A stretch of 64,000 nucleotides of DNA. It comes from Thermococcus sp. SY098. GTDB lineage: Archaea; Methanobacteriota_B; Thermococci; Thermococcales; Thermococcaceae. This document shows positions 1-7,957 of the stretch, piece after piece. The position numbers were made by a program, and so were the translations under genes. Each line of letters begins with the position of its first letter. The stretch's first letter is position 1. Where the stretch lies: positions 648,760 to 712,759 of the forward strand of contig NZ_CP141821.1 in NCBI RefSeq assembly GCF_035621495.1, read 5' to 3'. Below the pieces are notes generated by a model. The model was not told where the DNA came from, ran no database searches, and saw nothing but the letters and a program-made list of their open reading frames with translations.

Positions 1-96
1 GATTTCTACCACAACCTGAGGCTGCTCTTCAGCTTTGATAAAAGATGTCTGTGACATGAGCAAGAGAAAGCACAAAATTAATGAAGCCCTCTTCAC
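1..96 (-). CDS. Secreted protein of unknown function, N-terminal fragment (3' part outside window)
   Basis: An open frame runs off the left edge on the minus strand. From the GTG at 96 it begins MKRASLILCFLLLMSQ and continues TSFIKAEEQPQVVVEI, a classic short signal peptide with a cleavage site near IKA/EE, so the product is exported. I chose GTG-96 because GGTGGT lies just upstream at Thermococcales spacing. An in-frame ATG at 108 would add four residues (MVVN) but then the GGTGGT would be inside the gene. Too little is visible to name a family. It is divergent from the epimerase gene that begins at 196. Confidence 0.6.
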   Translation of the reverse strand, partial: MKRASLILCFLLLMSQTSFIKAEEQPQVVVEI

Positions 97-195
97 ATTT
101 ACCACCATATCAAGTTTAGAAAGTTAAAAATAAAAGTTTTATTGCAAAGGGTAAAGGATAAAACTCGAAAATACGAATGGTCTTAGGTGTTTAAA

Positions 196-1122
196 ATGAT
201 AAAAAACAAGCTCATTGTGGTAACTGGTGGAGCCGGCTTCATAGGCTCACATATCGCTGAAGAGCTTAGTAGAGATAATGACGTTATTGTTATTGACAAC
301 CTCTATTCGGGAAAAGTTGAGAATGTGCCAGAAAACGTAAAATTCATCCAAGCCGATATTAGGGACTATGAAAGCATAGCCGATATGATAAGCCAAGCGG
401 ATTACGTCTTTCATGAGGCAGCACTTGTGAGTGTTGTCGAAAGCGTGGAGAAGCCGATTTTAACCGAAGAAATCAATGTTCTGGGAACGCTGAACATCCT
501 AAGAGCCTTAAGCGAAGGACATGGCAAGCTTATCTTTGCATCCTCTGCCGCTGTATACGGCGACAATCAAAATCTGCCTCTGAAGGAGGAGGAGAAGCCC
601 AAGCCCCTGTCACCTTATGGAGTAACAAAAGTCTCTGGAGAGTACTACTGCAGAGTCTTTTACGAGCTCTATGGAGTTCCAGCAGTGACTTTGAGGTATT
701 TCAACGTCTTTGGTGAAAGACAAGGGTACAACCAGTATGCTGGAGTTATAAGCATCTTCATCAACCGTGCTTTGAAAAATGAGCCACTGATAATTTTTGG
801 AGACGGAAAACAGACGAGGGACTTCATTTATGTTAAAGATGTAGTTAAAGCGAACATTTTAGTTGCAGAAAAGGAGAGAGCAAACGGAGAAGTGTTTAAT
901 GTTGCCCGCGGTGAGAGAACGACAATCCTTGAGCTGGCTATGAAAATCATCGATGCGACAAATTCATCAAGCTCAATAATCTTTGATAAACCAAGACCTG
1001 GCGATATAAAACACAGTCAAGCCGATATAAGTAAAATCAAGAAGCTTGGGTTCAAACCGGAGTACTCTCTTGAGGAAGGGCTTTTGAGGACGATTGAGTG
1101 GTACAGGGGGCAAAAAGCATGA
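196..1122 (+). CDS. NAD-dependent epimerase/dehydratase (UDP-glucose 4-epimerase-like)
   Basis: A 308-residue extended short-chain dehydrogenase of the GalE type. It interconverts or dehydrates a nucleotide-activated sugar in the cytoplasm for glycan, lipid or S-layer glycosylation. The N-terminal Rossmann motif TGGAGFIGS lies at residues 11-19. An S-S-A-A-V-Y-G strand, the catalytic YGVTK (YxxxK) and the substrate-region motif RYFNVFGERQ follow in family order. Start: ATG-196 has AGGTG directly upstream; a GTG at 187 overlaps that ribosome-binding site and is rejected. Length is normal. The substrate (UDP-Glc, UDP-GlcNAc or other) cannot be told from sequence. The stop codon overlaps the start of the next gene (ATGA), so the two are translationally coupled. 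Confidence 0.85.
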   Translation: MIKNKLIVVTGGAGFIGSHIAEELSRDNDVIVIDNLYSGKVENVPENVKFIQADIRDYESIADMISQADYVFHEAALVSVVESVEKPILTEEINVLGTLNILRALSEGHGKLIFASSAAVYGDNQNLPLKEEEKPKPLSPYGVTKVSGEYYCRVFYELYGVPAVTLRYFNVFGERQGYNQYAGVISIFINRALKNEPLIIFGDGKQTRDFIYVKDVVKANILVAEKERANGEVFNVARGERTTILELAMKIIDATNSSSSIIFDKPRPGDIKHSQADISKIKKLGFKPEYSLEEGLLRTIEWYRGQKA

Positions 1123-1892
1123 AAGTCTTGAGCATAACCCTAAGCTCCAAACTGTCGTCCTTTCTGAGGAGAAAGCTTGTTAAAGCCGTTGAAGAGTTCT
1201 CAAACAAAATTGAGGCTGAAGAAAATTTAATTATTCTGCCAAAGAAAGAAAAAGCCGAATTTGGAACATTCCTATGCTCAAGCAGCATAATAGCGGGGAA
1301 GCATATAGGGAGAACGTACTATGAAGGACTCATATTCTCCACCTCACGGAGATTTGAAAAGGAAGCAGAGATTACAGCAAAGGAACTGCTCCTTGAACCA
1401 AAAGAATACAGAGTAGAGGTTGACGTAAACGGAGCTGGAACCCTAAAATTGCCTGGCTTCAGATTGGAAAATGGCATTTTAATCCTCTATATACTGCCCA
1501 AATACATTTTTGAATTCTCACAAGAGAATCTAACACTGGCAACTCAAGAAGATTATGTCCAGATAACATTTTCTCCATTAGAATATGGATTTAGAGGGGA
1601 AGTTTCTCTGAGCCTGAATAAGGCGAAAGAGGTTAGAGTTCTTCTCAAGGGAAACAAAGCCGAGGAATTTCTGTTCTGGGATAATGAAAGCGGCTCGTTT
1701 ACTTACAACTTTATAGATGAACCGCTGGTAATTATCTCACATGAGAAGCTCATAACACCAAAAGAATTTGCCAGAAGTCTTGGAAAAGTCTCAATAATTA
1801 GCGGACACGGAGAATTTGGGATTGTAGGAGAAATGGTGCTGCCTCTAAAGAAAGAGGTAATGGAAAGCATAAATCTGACGGTTACTTTTTAG
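1119..1892 (+). CDS. Conserved-looking hypothetical protein, 257 aa
   Basis: Starts at ATG-1119, overlapping the stop of the epimerase gene, so probably co-translated with it. The product is soluble, with no signal peptide or membrane segment. It has a helical N-terminus rich in Lys/Glu (roughly residues 10-40), then mostly beta-type sequence, including a repeated hydrophobic pattern around residues 100-190 and a Gly-rich turn ([11 protein letters not shown]) near the C-terminus. I recognise no family. The operon suggests a link with sugar-nucleotide metabolism, but that is context only. The 3' end overlaps the convergent prefoldin gene by 11 bases. Confidence 0.65.
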   Translation: MKVLSITLSSKLSSFLRRKLVKAVEEFSNKIEAEENLIILPKKEKAEFGTFLCSSSIIAGKHIGRTYYEGLIFSTSRRFEKEAEITAKELLLEPKEYRVEVDVNGAGTLKLPGFRLENGILILYILPKYIFEFSQENLTLATQEDYVQITFSPLEYGFRGEVSLSLNKAKEVRVLLKGNKAEEFLFWDNESGSFTYNFIDEPLVIISHEKLITPKEFARSLGKVSIISGHGEFGIVGEMVLPLKKEVMESINLTVTF

Positions 1893-2328
1893 GAACCTTA
1901 AACCCCATTGCCTGTTCTTGCTGTATCTTTTGAGCTTTCTGTGCCAAATCTTGGAGTTTTTGCTCAATTTGCTGTAATGCCTCTTGAGTTCTCTTTATAG
2001 CGTCTTCATATTCCTTGATTCTTATGTCAAAATAGGTAACGGCGTCATCCAAGCTCTTTTCAACTGCATATCCAGCTCCAATGCTGACAATTGCATGCTC
2101 CTTGTCAACTATCATGCCCCTGAGAAATGATCCGGCACCAACTGGAACAAGTATCTCTGGCGTCTCGTCTTCAACCTTTTTAAGCTCTTCAAGGGTTTCC
2201 TTTACTGCTCTAAATTCATTCATTCCGAGAGTTAAGAGTTCTAAATTTTGGGCTAAAAGCTGAGCCTGAGCCTGTAAGAGCTGATATTCATAAGCTAACC
2301 TTTCAAGTTGTTCCTGATTCTGTGCCAT
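1882..2328 (-). CDS. pfdA: Prefoldin alpha subunit
   Basis: The 148-residue alpha subunit of the hexameric prefoldin chaperone (two alpha, four beta), which holds unfolded proteins in jellyfish-like tentacles and hands them to the thermosome. The sequence is two long coiled-coil halves (residues about 5-50 and 95-140) separated by a conserved beta-hairpin core with the signature [11 protein letters not shown] and [11 protein letters not shown]. Start: ATG-2328 ([11 protein letters not shown]) with GGTGGT immediately upstream; an upstream in-frame codon at 2376 has no such site. Length equals that of Pyrococcus PfdA as I recall it. Convergent with the hypothetical gene ending at 1892. Confidence 0.93.
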   Translation of the reverse strand: MAQNQEQLERLAYEYQLLQAQAQLLAQNLELLTLGMNEFRAVKETLEELKKVEDETPEILVPVGAGSFLRGMIVDKEHAIVSIGAGYAVEKSLDDAVTYFDIRIKEYEDAIKRTQEALQQIEQKLQDLAQKAQKIQQEQAMGFKVPKK

Positions 2329-2414
2329 TTTCACCACCAAAGAAAAATTGGAGAGTTGCCTTTTAAGGGTTTGCATAATGCGAAATTTAAAAAGAAATAA
2401 AGGATCAAAGAAGA

Positions 2415-4442
2415 CTACGAACCTGCAGATGCCAAGAATTCTTTTAAGATTGTCTCAGCCACTTTAAGATACAGATACGCTTTCCTTAAGTGGATAAATG
2501 CTCTCACGTCTGAAGTTATCACAGGACTTCCCTTCTGCCATGCAAGTTGCCATTCCTCCTCTGCTAAATTCTTGAGGTTTATAACCTTAGACAAGGTCTC
2601 ATTGCCTATTCCAAGTTGGATAGCCTGCTCATAACTTTCGTTGAATACTTTGAGAAGCCTAATGTACCTTAGATAATAGAAGTATGTAAAGCCCAAGAAT
2701 TGGCTTTCTTCCGTTCTTTGCGGTATTTCCACAGTGAAATAAACTGTCTCCGTCGAATTAACGTTCCCAGCCACATCATAAGCATAAATTCTTACCCAGT
2801 GGTGTCCTTCCCCCATATTTACGGTGGTGTTTACATAGTACGTGCCGTCGAATATTAGCGTAACATTGTACTCACCATCAACTTCAGCAATTACCCTGGC
2901 TATTTGAGAATTATCTGTGACGTTGACTTTTATTGATGTGATGCCCTCTGGATAGGTGGTATTTTGCGGGTAAACAATTTCCACTTGTGGAGGGACTTTA
3001 TCCCCAGAGAGCGCAAGAGGCAGGTAGTCTATGTTAAGGCTATTGATGATAAACGGCTCATCACAAATCCCATCGCCATCTGCATCTGTACACGTCTCGC
3101 TGAATCCGGTTCTATCGGGCGTAAACCATGCATTCCCACCTATATATGAACCACCGATTATGTTTGTTCCGGAGGTTTTCGTTGTGTTCCACATGTTTGA
3201 GTATGATTCGTCAAAATACACATTAACGGTGTTATTGAAAAAGTTGTTGTAAATTAAATTGTTTGAAGCTCCAATGCGTATTCCTCCGTGATAGGCACTA
3301 TTAGCCAAGTTGTTGCTGTATATGTAGTTACCAGCTACGATGTTTCCGCTGGTTCTTAAAATAATCCCTGAGTATTTGCTGAAGGCGATTGTGTTGTTCG
3401 TTATCATGTTACTTCCACTTTGTATATCAATCCCAGACGCCCCGGAATTGGTTATGACATTGTTGATGAGAGTATTAAAGCCAGAATCATATAACTGGAT
3501 TCCATAATCCCCAGAGTTTGTTATAACATTCTTAATTAGAGTGTTTTCTTGACTGTTCCTGGATAATCTAACTCCTGTGTAAGACTGTATTTCGTTTCCA
3601 AATATGGTATTATAGCTCGAATCTTTAAGGTATATTGCAAGAATGGAACCGTGGACTGTATTGTTGGCTATTGTATTGTTGTTTGAATAGGAATACAGAT
3701 ACACACCCCACGTATTATCTAAAATTGTGTTATTAAATATACTATTTTTGGATGACGCACTCAGTAAAATGCCCCAGTCACTGTCTAAAACAATATTATT
3801 GACTACTGTATTATTGAGAGAGTTTGCTATACTAATTCCAGTACCATCGTTTGATCTTACTGTGTTTCCAATTAGGGTGTTACCATGGGACATAAATAAA
3901 CCAATGCCACTTGTTGCTCCATAGTTGTTTGAGGCAGTGTTATTAAGGAGAGTGTTGTAATTAGAGCAGTACAGCCAAAAACCCGATACCATGTTATAAT
4001 TACCAGTGTTGTTGACGAGTGTGCTATAATTGGAATATGCCAGCACAATGCCATTGTAAGTGTTGGAGTTTGCAGTGACGTTTATTATGTTTCCATTTTG
4101 GACATATTCATAGTAGATGCCATAGTGCCAGCCAGTAACTATAACATTCTTCACAGTGACATTCACTGCTGACTGAACGTAAATCCCATACTCAACTCCT
4201 TCTTCAGCTCCATCAATCGTGTGCCCTGCTCCATCCAGCACAACATTGCTTGCATTAATTTTTATTGCATAATTCACCCCATAAGCCATTGGATCAAAGT
4301 CGATGACGCTGACATTAAGAATGTAATAGCCAGGAGCTGTTATTTCGTAGGGGAGGGTGTTTATATACGTTGTATCCGCTTTTGTTATCCCAGCAATCCC
4401 TACAAACACTAAAATTCCCATTAGCAAAAGCAATTTTCTCAT
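2415..4442 (-). CDS. Secreted NosD-like right-handed beta-helix repeat protein
   Basis: A 675-residue exported protein. Residues 1-22 form a signal peptide ([15 protein letters not shown] then ITKADTT). Residues about 50-450 are a long run of Asn-rich repeats of about 22-24 residues (N-N-T, N-x-I, G-I-x-L patterns), characteristic of parallel beta-helix NosD/periplasmic copper-binding or carbohydrate-binding families. [15 protein letters not shown]-type Ca2+-binding-like loop follows near 455, as at the end of NosD repeats. An Ig-like/bacterial Ig domain ([13 protein letters not shown] onward) comes next, then an alpha-helical C-terminal domain of about 100 residues with no membrane anchor. 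Start ATG-4442 has AGGTG upstream; GTG-4451 is less likely. Probable role: extracellular polysaccharide or surface binding. Substrate unknown. An unusual leader lies upstream (see 4479-4590). Confidence 0.8.
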   Translation of the reverse strand: MRKLLLLMGILVFVGIAGITKADTTYINTLPYEITAPGYYILNVSVIDFDPMAYGVNYAIKINASNVVLDGAGHTIDGAEEGVEYGIYVQSAVNVTVKNVIVTGWHYGIYYEYVQNGNIINVTANSNTYNGIVLAYSNYSTLVNNTGNYNMVSGFWLYCSNYNTLLNNTASNNYGATSGIGLFMSHGNTLIGNTVRSNDGTGISIANSLNNTVVNNIVLDSDWGILLSASSKNSIFNNTILDNTWGVYLYSYSNNNTIANNTVHGSILAIYLKDSSYNTIFGNEIQSYTGVRLSRNSQENTLIKNVITNSGDYGIQLYDSGFNTLINNVITNSGASGIDIQSGSNMITNNTIAFSKYSGIILRTSGNIVAGNYIYSNNLANSAYHGGIRIGASNNLIYNNFFNNTVNVYFDESYSNMWNTTKTSGTNIIGGSYIGGNAWFTPDRTGFSETCTDADGDGICDEPFIINSLNIDYLPLALSGDKVPPQVEIVYPQNTTYPEGITSIKVNVTDNSQIARVIAEVDGEYNVTLIFDGTYYVNTTVNMGEGHHWVRIYAYDVAGNVNSTETVYFTVEIPQRTEESQFLGFTYFYYLRYIRLLKVFNESYEQAIQLGIGNETLSKVINLKNLAEEEWQLAWQKGSPVITSDVRAFIHLRKAYLYLKVAETILKEFLASAGS

Positions 4443-4478
4443 CCCAAACACCTTCTGTCATTATATTCCAAGATACCT

Positions 4479-4590
4479 CCAAGAACAGCGCATTGATAAA
4501 ATACTAAAGGGGGTAATCAAACATACTCAGCTTTGCTGTTCTTGGGGTACGAATTCATGGATCCTGATTTGATGAAGTATGTTTCATCAA
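4479..4590 (-). promoter_or_regulatory. Inverted-repeat-rich leader of the beta-helix gene, possible pseudoknotted RNA
   Basis: Three perfect complementary pairs sit within 112 bases. TTGATGAA (4569-4576) pairs with TTCATCAA (4583-4590) as an 8-bp hairpin with a 6-base loop. AAACATACT (4519-4527) pairs with AGTATGTTT (4576-4584), which is the loop of that hairpin. CCAAGAACAGC (4479-4489) pairs with GCTGTTCTTGG (4535-4545). In the minus-strand RNA the second and third pairings interleave, so they would form an H-type pseudoknot. The element lies between a candidate TATA box (4616-4627) and the ATG at 4442. A regulatory leader is inferred; a decayed mobile-element end is the alternative. Confidence 0.35.
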
Positions 4591-4615
4591 TTATGTAGAG
4601 GGTAGGTAAGTTGAA

Positions 4616-4627
4616 GTATTTAACTAT
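4616..4627 (-). promoter_or_regulatory. Candidate TATA box for the beta-helix gene
   Basis: Minus-strand ATAGTTAAATAC resembles a Thermococcales TATA box. Transcription beginning about 25 bases downstream would start near 4596, just before the first hairpin of the leader, giving an unusually long 5' untranslated region of about 150 bases. Confidence 0.35.
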
Positions 4628-4725
4628 TTTTCAGAATTTTGTAGAAACGCTATAGAAAGAATTTGAAAATAACCAAAAAATGATATCATAAGCTAAAAGG
4701 TAATAAAAAGAACATATTACAAAAG

Positions 4726-4962
4726 TCAAGCAAGCTCTAGGCTAAGTCTCCTAACTACGGGATCTTCAGCTTCCTCAGGGTTAATCTCTTCAATCTTCTC
4801 GATCCATATCTTTGTTCTCTTTACCCTGTGCTTGCTTCCAATTTCTGAATAGACAAGCTCAACAACGTCCTCCGGTTTCACTGCCCTGTACTCCTTTGTA
4901 AATTTCTGCTTCTTCCCTTCTCTTTCAAAAATGCCCTTGACGCGATAAACCTTAACCTCCAT
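4726..4962 (-). CDS. rpl18a: Large-subunit ribosomal protein L18Ae (LX, eL20)
   Basis: A 78-residue basic/acidic protein matching archaeal [18 protein letters not shown], then a [18 protein letters not shown] segment and [10 protein letters not shown]. It is a component of the 50S subunit. Start ATG-4962 has GGTGAGG upstream and lies one base after the stop codon of the aIF6 gene. The set L39e-L31e-aIF6-L18Ae is a well-known archaeal operon, and the spacing here (1 to about 32 bases) fits a single transcript on the minus strand. Confidence 0.93.
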   Translation of the reverse strand: MEVKVYRVKGIFEREGKKQKFTKEYRAVKPEDVVELVYSEIGSKHRVKRTKIWIEKIEEINPEEAEDPVVRRLSLELA

Positions 4963-4963
4963 C

Positions 4964-5656
4964 TTACCTCACCCCCAAAAAGCCCAGTGCTTCTTCAATC
5001 TTAACAATCTCAGGACCAGTTGTGAGATGTCCGACAACAACTCCAAAGGAATTGGCTAACATGCATGAACCAACAAACGGAACACCCTGATTTGCAGTGC
5101 CAAGGTAGATGTCAACTTTAAATAGGTCTCTCAGCCATTCAAGTTCTTCTTCAGTTGTCTCGGGATGAACCAAGCCTCCTTTGTTTGTAACGACACCGAC
5201 ACTTCCAACGGCATGGAATTCAGCTATAATACCTCGCTCCACTTCCACTCCTAAGATGTCTTCAAGTTGCTTCGCTTCCTCCCTTGTGAACTTCGCACTC
5301 ACAAGGGCAGCTTTGTCGTTGGCTAAAATTAAGTTACCTAAGGCGGTCAGCTTGCTCAGGAATGGTTCAATTCTAATATCAATGCCATATTCCCTTAGGG
5401 CGGCATTTATTCTCTCAAGCTCGGTGTCCCAGATGTAATAGGGGACAACAATTGCATTTGAGTTTCCAGCAGCAAAGATACCAACTATCCTGGATTTCAT
5501 AATGCTCGTTTCGATAATTGGGACTTTTAAAACTTCTCTCAGAACATTGAGCTTCTTTTCTTGAAGGCCCTCTCTAACCAAGAGAACTTTATCCGTAGCA
5601 ACACCAAACACGCCCAGATAGGGAGAATTTTCAAAATCAAGTCTTTCTATGTGCAT
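4964..5656 (-). CDS. eif6: Translation initiation factor aIF6
   Basis: A 230-residue archaeal homologue of eIF6, which binds the 50S subunit near L23/L14 and keeps ribosomal subunits apart; it also acts in 50S biogenesis. The product begins [17 protein letters not shown] and shows the five-fold quasi-repeated beta-alpha units of the pentein fold (repeating hydrophobic strands with A-N-D/T-N-K-G turns such as [21 protein letters not shown] and [11 protein letters not shown]). Full length for the family. Start ATG-5656 has GGTGA upstream. It sits between L31e and L18Ae in a ribosomal operon. Confidence 0.95.
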   Translation of the reverse strand: MHIERLDFENSPYLGVFGVATDKVLLVREGLQEKKLNVLREVLKVPIIETSIMKSRIVGIFAAGNSNAIVVPYYIWDTELERINAALREYGIDIRIEPFLSKLTALGNLILANDKAALVSAKFTREEAKQLEDILGVEVERGIIAEFHAVGSVGVVTNKGGLVHPETTEEELEWLRDLFKVDIYLGTANQGVPFVGSCMLANSFGVVVGHLTTGPEIVKIEEALGFLGVR

Positions 5657-5688
5657 TTTTCACCACTCACGAAATAAAAATTGAGAGA

Positions 5689-6078
5689 TCAGCTCTCCGT
5701 TGCCTGTGCTTCGGGTTCCTTTTCTTCTTCCTTCTTTTCCTCAGTCTTCTTTTCTTCTTTTTCTGCTTCCTTTACTGCCCTCTTTGCCTCTGGTGGAAGC
5801 TCAACATAGGCGACCCTGACCTTACCTTTTCCTTCAACCTCTTCCTCGACCACCTTAACTTTAACCCTGAGCTTGCTTGGAGGCTTCTCAATGCCTCTCT
5901 CCCAAATCTTTTCGTTGACTTCTGGAGCTATGATGACCTCTTCAGCTTTTGCATGTCTTGCAATGAACTCCCTAACGAACTTAGCTGCTCTTGGTGCTCT
6001 CTTCCACCTTGGAACGATCTTTTTGATCTTCCTTATTGGGACAGTGAAAATAACCTCATCTCCGACCTTAATCGCCAT
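5689..6078 (-). CDS. rpl31e: Large-subunit ribosomal protein L31e with acidic C-terminal tail
   Basis: Residues 1 to about 95 are typical L31e, a 50S protein near the exit tunnel: [19 protein letters not shown], the [14 protein letters not shown] helix, then VKVKVVEEE and [11 protein letters not shown]. The final 30 or so residues are a run of Glu and Lys ([14 protein letters not shown]) ending in AQATES. Such low-complexity acidic tails vary between Thermococcus species, so length is not a sign of error. Start ATG-6078 has GGAGTGATG upstream, and that site overlaps the 3' end of the L39e gene at 6085. Confidence 0.93.
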   Translation of the reverse strand: MAIKVGDEVIFTVPIRKIKKIVPRWKRAPRAAKFVREFIARHAKAEEVIIAPEVNEKIWERGIEKPPSKLRVKVKVVEEEVEGKGKVRVAYVELPPEAKRAVKEAEKEEKKTEEKKEEEKEPEAQATES

Positions 6079-6084
6079 TTTTCA

Positions 6085-6240
6085 TCACTCCTTAAGCTTT
6101 GTCCTTCTCCAGTATCTTCTCTTGGGGTGAGTTATAACTCTTCTATTTGTCTTCACGATAACCCACACAGGAACTCTCCTATTCTGCTTAGCAGCCTTTG
6201 CCAAGCGGAGCTTCTTTGCAAGAGGCTTGTACCTTGCCAT
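6085..6240 (-). CDS. rpl39e: Large-subunit ribosomal protein L39e
   Basis: A 51-residue gene, found by translating the gap before L31e on the minus strand. Product: [20 protein letters not shown], then [20 protein letters not shown] and [11 protein letters not shown]. This is the full, highly conserved L39e, a tiny basic protein lining the ribosomal exit tunnel. Start ATG-6240 has GGAGGGATAAG upstream. The stop codon lies inside the ribosome-binding site of the L31e gene, so the two are coupled. Upstream (about 6290-6300, minus strand) an AAGATTTAAATAAG stretch is a good TATA candidate for the whole operon. Confidence 0.95.
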   Translation of the reverse strand: MARYKPLAKKLRLAKAAKQNRRVPVWVIVKTNRRVITHPKRRYWRRTKLKE

Positions 6241-6350
6241 TCTTATCCCTCCTAAAGTTATCGTAATAATTCCTAACCAAGCTTCAAGATTAAGCTTATT
6301 TAAATCTTCCCCTTAGGTTCCACATTCAGAGCTAACATTTCAGTTCCCTT

Positions 6351-6956
6351 TTATAAATCTTGCTTCTTCCATCCCAGAACTCTCGACTGATAGTGCCTCT
6401 TTGGGAATATTGTCAGCGGGTCTATTCCCTTAAGCCTTAAGAGATGTCTCAGCTCCACCTCATAATCGCTCTTTTCCAGCTTTTCACTCTCTTTAATTTC
6501 AACGATAAAGAGTTTTTCTGTAAGCTCTCTTATTGTTTTGTAGCCCAACCCAAGCAAAGGGCGTATATACTGAACGTTAAATCTATCTTCAAGGCTCCTT
6601 GTCCTTCTCAAATCTAAAAAAGGAACCCTATCATCTCTCCTTGTGCCGTCGCTTATTCTCTCAACCCCTTTATGACTTGCAATATCTTCAAGAGCCCTTT
6701 CATGGATAAACTGAATTGCATTGCTTGGATGTCCATCCCTAATGCACATCTCAACAGCTCTTTCTAAAATTTCCCTATCCAAAACCACGACCTCATGATT
6801 AAAGCCCAACCTATCGGCAGTTTCCTTTGCGTATTTCCAATTATCGAGAAGATCAAAGCTTATCGTGACTAACTTTACTTCATACCCCAATTTTTGCAGA
6901 ATCCAAGCCGCTAAAGATGAATCCTTGCCCCCACTGTAGAGGTGATAGACTTCCAT
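6351..6956 (-). CDS. PP-loop ATPase domain protein (N-type ATP pyrophosphatase family)
   Basis: 201 residues. The N-terminal SGGKDSS (residues about 7-13) is the PP-loop that binds ATP pyrophosphate in adenylating enzymes of the HUP superfamily (tRNA thiolases, GMP/Asn synthetases, ThiI). A conserved DGTRRDDRVP motif in the middle is typical of the archaeal branch often annotated as an asparagine synthase-like or tRNA-modification subunit. The exact substrate is not known to me; adenylation of a tRNA base or small molecule is inferred from family only. Start: ATG-6956 (MEVYHLYSGG) is preceded by GTGAGG; a GTG at 6965 is the alternative. Confidence 0.75.
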   Translation of the reverse strand: MEVYHLYSGGKDSSLAAWILQKLGYEVKLVTISFDLLDNWKYAKETADRLGFNHEVVVLDREILERAVEMCIRDGHPSNAIQFIHERALEDIASHKGVERISDGTRRDDRVPFLDLRRTRSLEDRFNVQYIRPLLGLGYKTIRELTEKLFIVEIKESEKLEKSDYEVELRHLLRLKGIDPLTIFPKRHYQSRVLGWKKQDL

Positions 6957-7039
6957 CTTCCTCACGGCAACCTTTAAAAGCCAAACCCTTATAAACTCTT
7001 TTGCCTCTTTGCGAGAGGTTGAGATTTGAGGTGAGAGAT

Positions 7040-7456
7040 ATGGAAAAACGCCTACCTGGAAAGGTGAGAAGGGCTATAAGGGCCAAATATTACGATATTC
7101 AACCTAAAGCGTGGATTGGAAAGAAAGGGTTAGGGGAGAGTGTGATTAACGAAATCAACACCCAGCTCAAGAAAGACGGTATTCTCAAGGTGGAAATAAG
7201 GAAGGGAGCGCTTATTGCAACGGGAATGGACAGAAAACAGATAGCTGAGAAGGTTGCCGAGCTAACTGACAGCGAGCTGATTGAAGTTAGAGGCAAAAGA
7301 TTTATATTATTCCGTCCGAGAGAGGGATGGGAAAAGTATTTAAGGAAGCTTAAGCTTAAGGAACTCTCAAAGGAGAAGCGGGAGGAGAAGCCCGTTAAAA
7401 AGGTCAGGCTCGATATCGCTCAATTCAGAAAGAAGTTCAAGAAAGGGAGGGATTAA
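7040..7456 (+). CDS. YhbY/CRM-domain RNA-binding protein
   Basis: 138 residues. Residues about 5-85 form a CRM (YhbY) domain: [20 protein letters not shown], then the signature-like G-K-K-G-L and [15 protein letters not shown]. In bacteria and plants this domain binds pre-50S ribosomes or intron RNA. The C-terminal 50 residues are very basic ([16 protein letters not shown]) and probably also contact RNA. Start ATG-7040 has GAGGTGAGA upstream; an earlier in-frame start at 7001 lacks this. Two bases separate it from the S19e gene, supporting a role in ribosome assembly (inference). Confidence 0.82.
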   Translation: MEKRLPGKVRRAIRAKYYDIQPKAWIGKKGLGESVINEINTQLKKDGILKVEIRKGALIATGMDRKQIAEKVAELTDSELIEVRGKRFILFRPREGWEKYLRKLKLKELSKEKREEKPVKKVRLDIAQFRKKFKKGRD

Positions 7457-7458
7457 AG

Positions 7459-7911
7459 ATGGCGACAGTTTATGATGTTCCCGGTGATTTGCTCGTTGAG
7501 AGGGTTGCTCAAAAGTTAAAGGAGATACCTGAGATTAAACCACCAGAGTGGGCTCCATTCGTCAAAACAGGAAGACACAAGGAAAGACTTCCAGAGCAAG
7601 AGGACTGGTGGTATTATAGAGTTGCTTCAGTCTTTAGAAAGATATACATCGACGGCCCTGTCGGTATTGAGAGGCTTAGGACTTGGTATGGTGGAAGAAA
7701 GAACAGAGGACACGCTCCAGAGAAGTTTTACAAGGGAAGCGGAAGCATAATCAGAAAGGCTCTCCAGCAGTTAGAAGCAGCAGGATTCATTGAGAAGGTT
7801 CCAGGTAAGGGAAGAATCGTCACACCTAAGGGAAGAAGCTTCCTTGACAAAGCAGCAACCGAACTTAAAAAGGAGCTTGAGGAAGTTATTCCAGAGCTTA
7901 AGAAGTACTGA
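7459..7911 (+). CDS. rps19e: Small-subunit ribosomal protein S19e
   Basis: A 150-residue 30S protein present in archaea and eukaryotes and needed for 18S-type rRNA maturation. Matches the family: [60 protein letters not shown], then [13 protein letters not shown] and the winged-helix-like [19 protein letters not shown]. Full length. It follows the CRM-protein gene by two bases with the ribosome-binding site inside that gene (GGGAGGGATTAAAG). It converges on the minus-strand gene ending at 7958. Confidence 0.95.
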   Translation: MATVYDVPGDLLVERVAQKLKEIPEIKPPEWAPFVKTGRHKERLPEQEDWWYYRVASVFRKIYIDGPVGIERLRTWYGGRKNRGHAPEKFYKGSGSIIRKALQQLEAAGFIEKVPGKGRIVTPKGRSFLDKAATELKKELEEVIPELKKY

Positions 7912-7957
7912 ACTTTTTGAATCTTTTTATGTCCATGAATTTTTCACCGCAAAATCC

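Noticed and set aside
4551-4564. GAATTC and GGATCC sites three bases apart, looking like a cloning linker
   Set aside because: Flanking sequence is continuous, of normal composition and part of a structured leader. Chance occurrence in genomic DNA is more likely than vector contamination.
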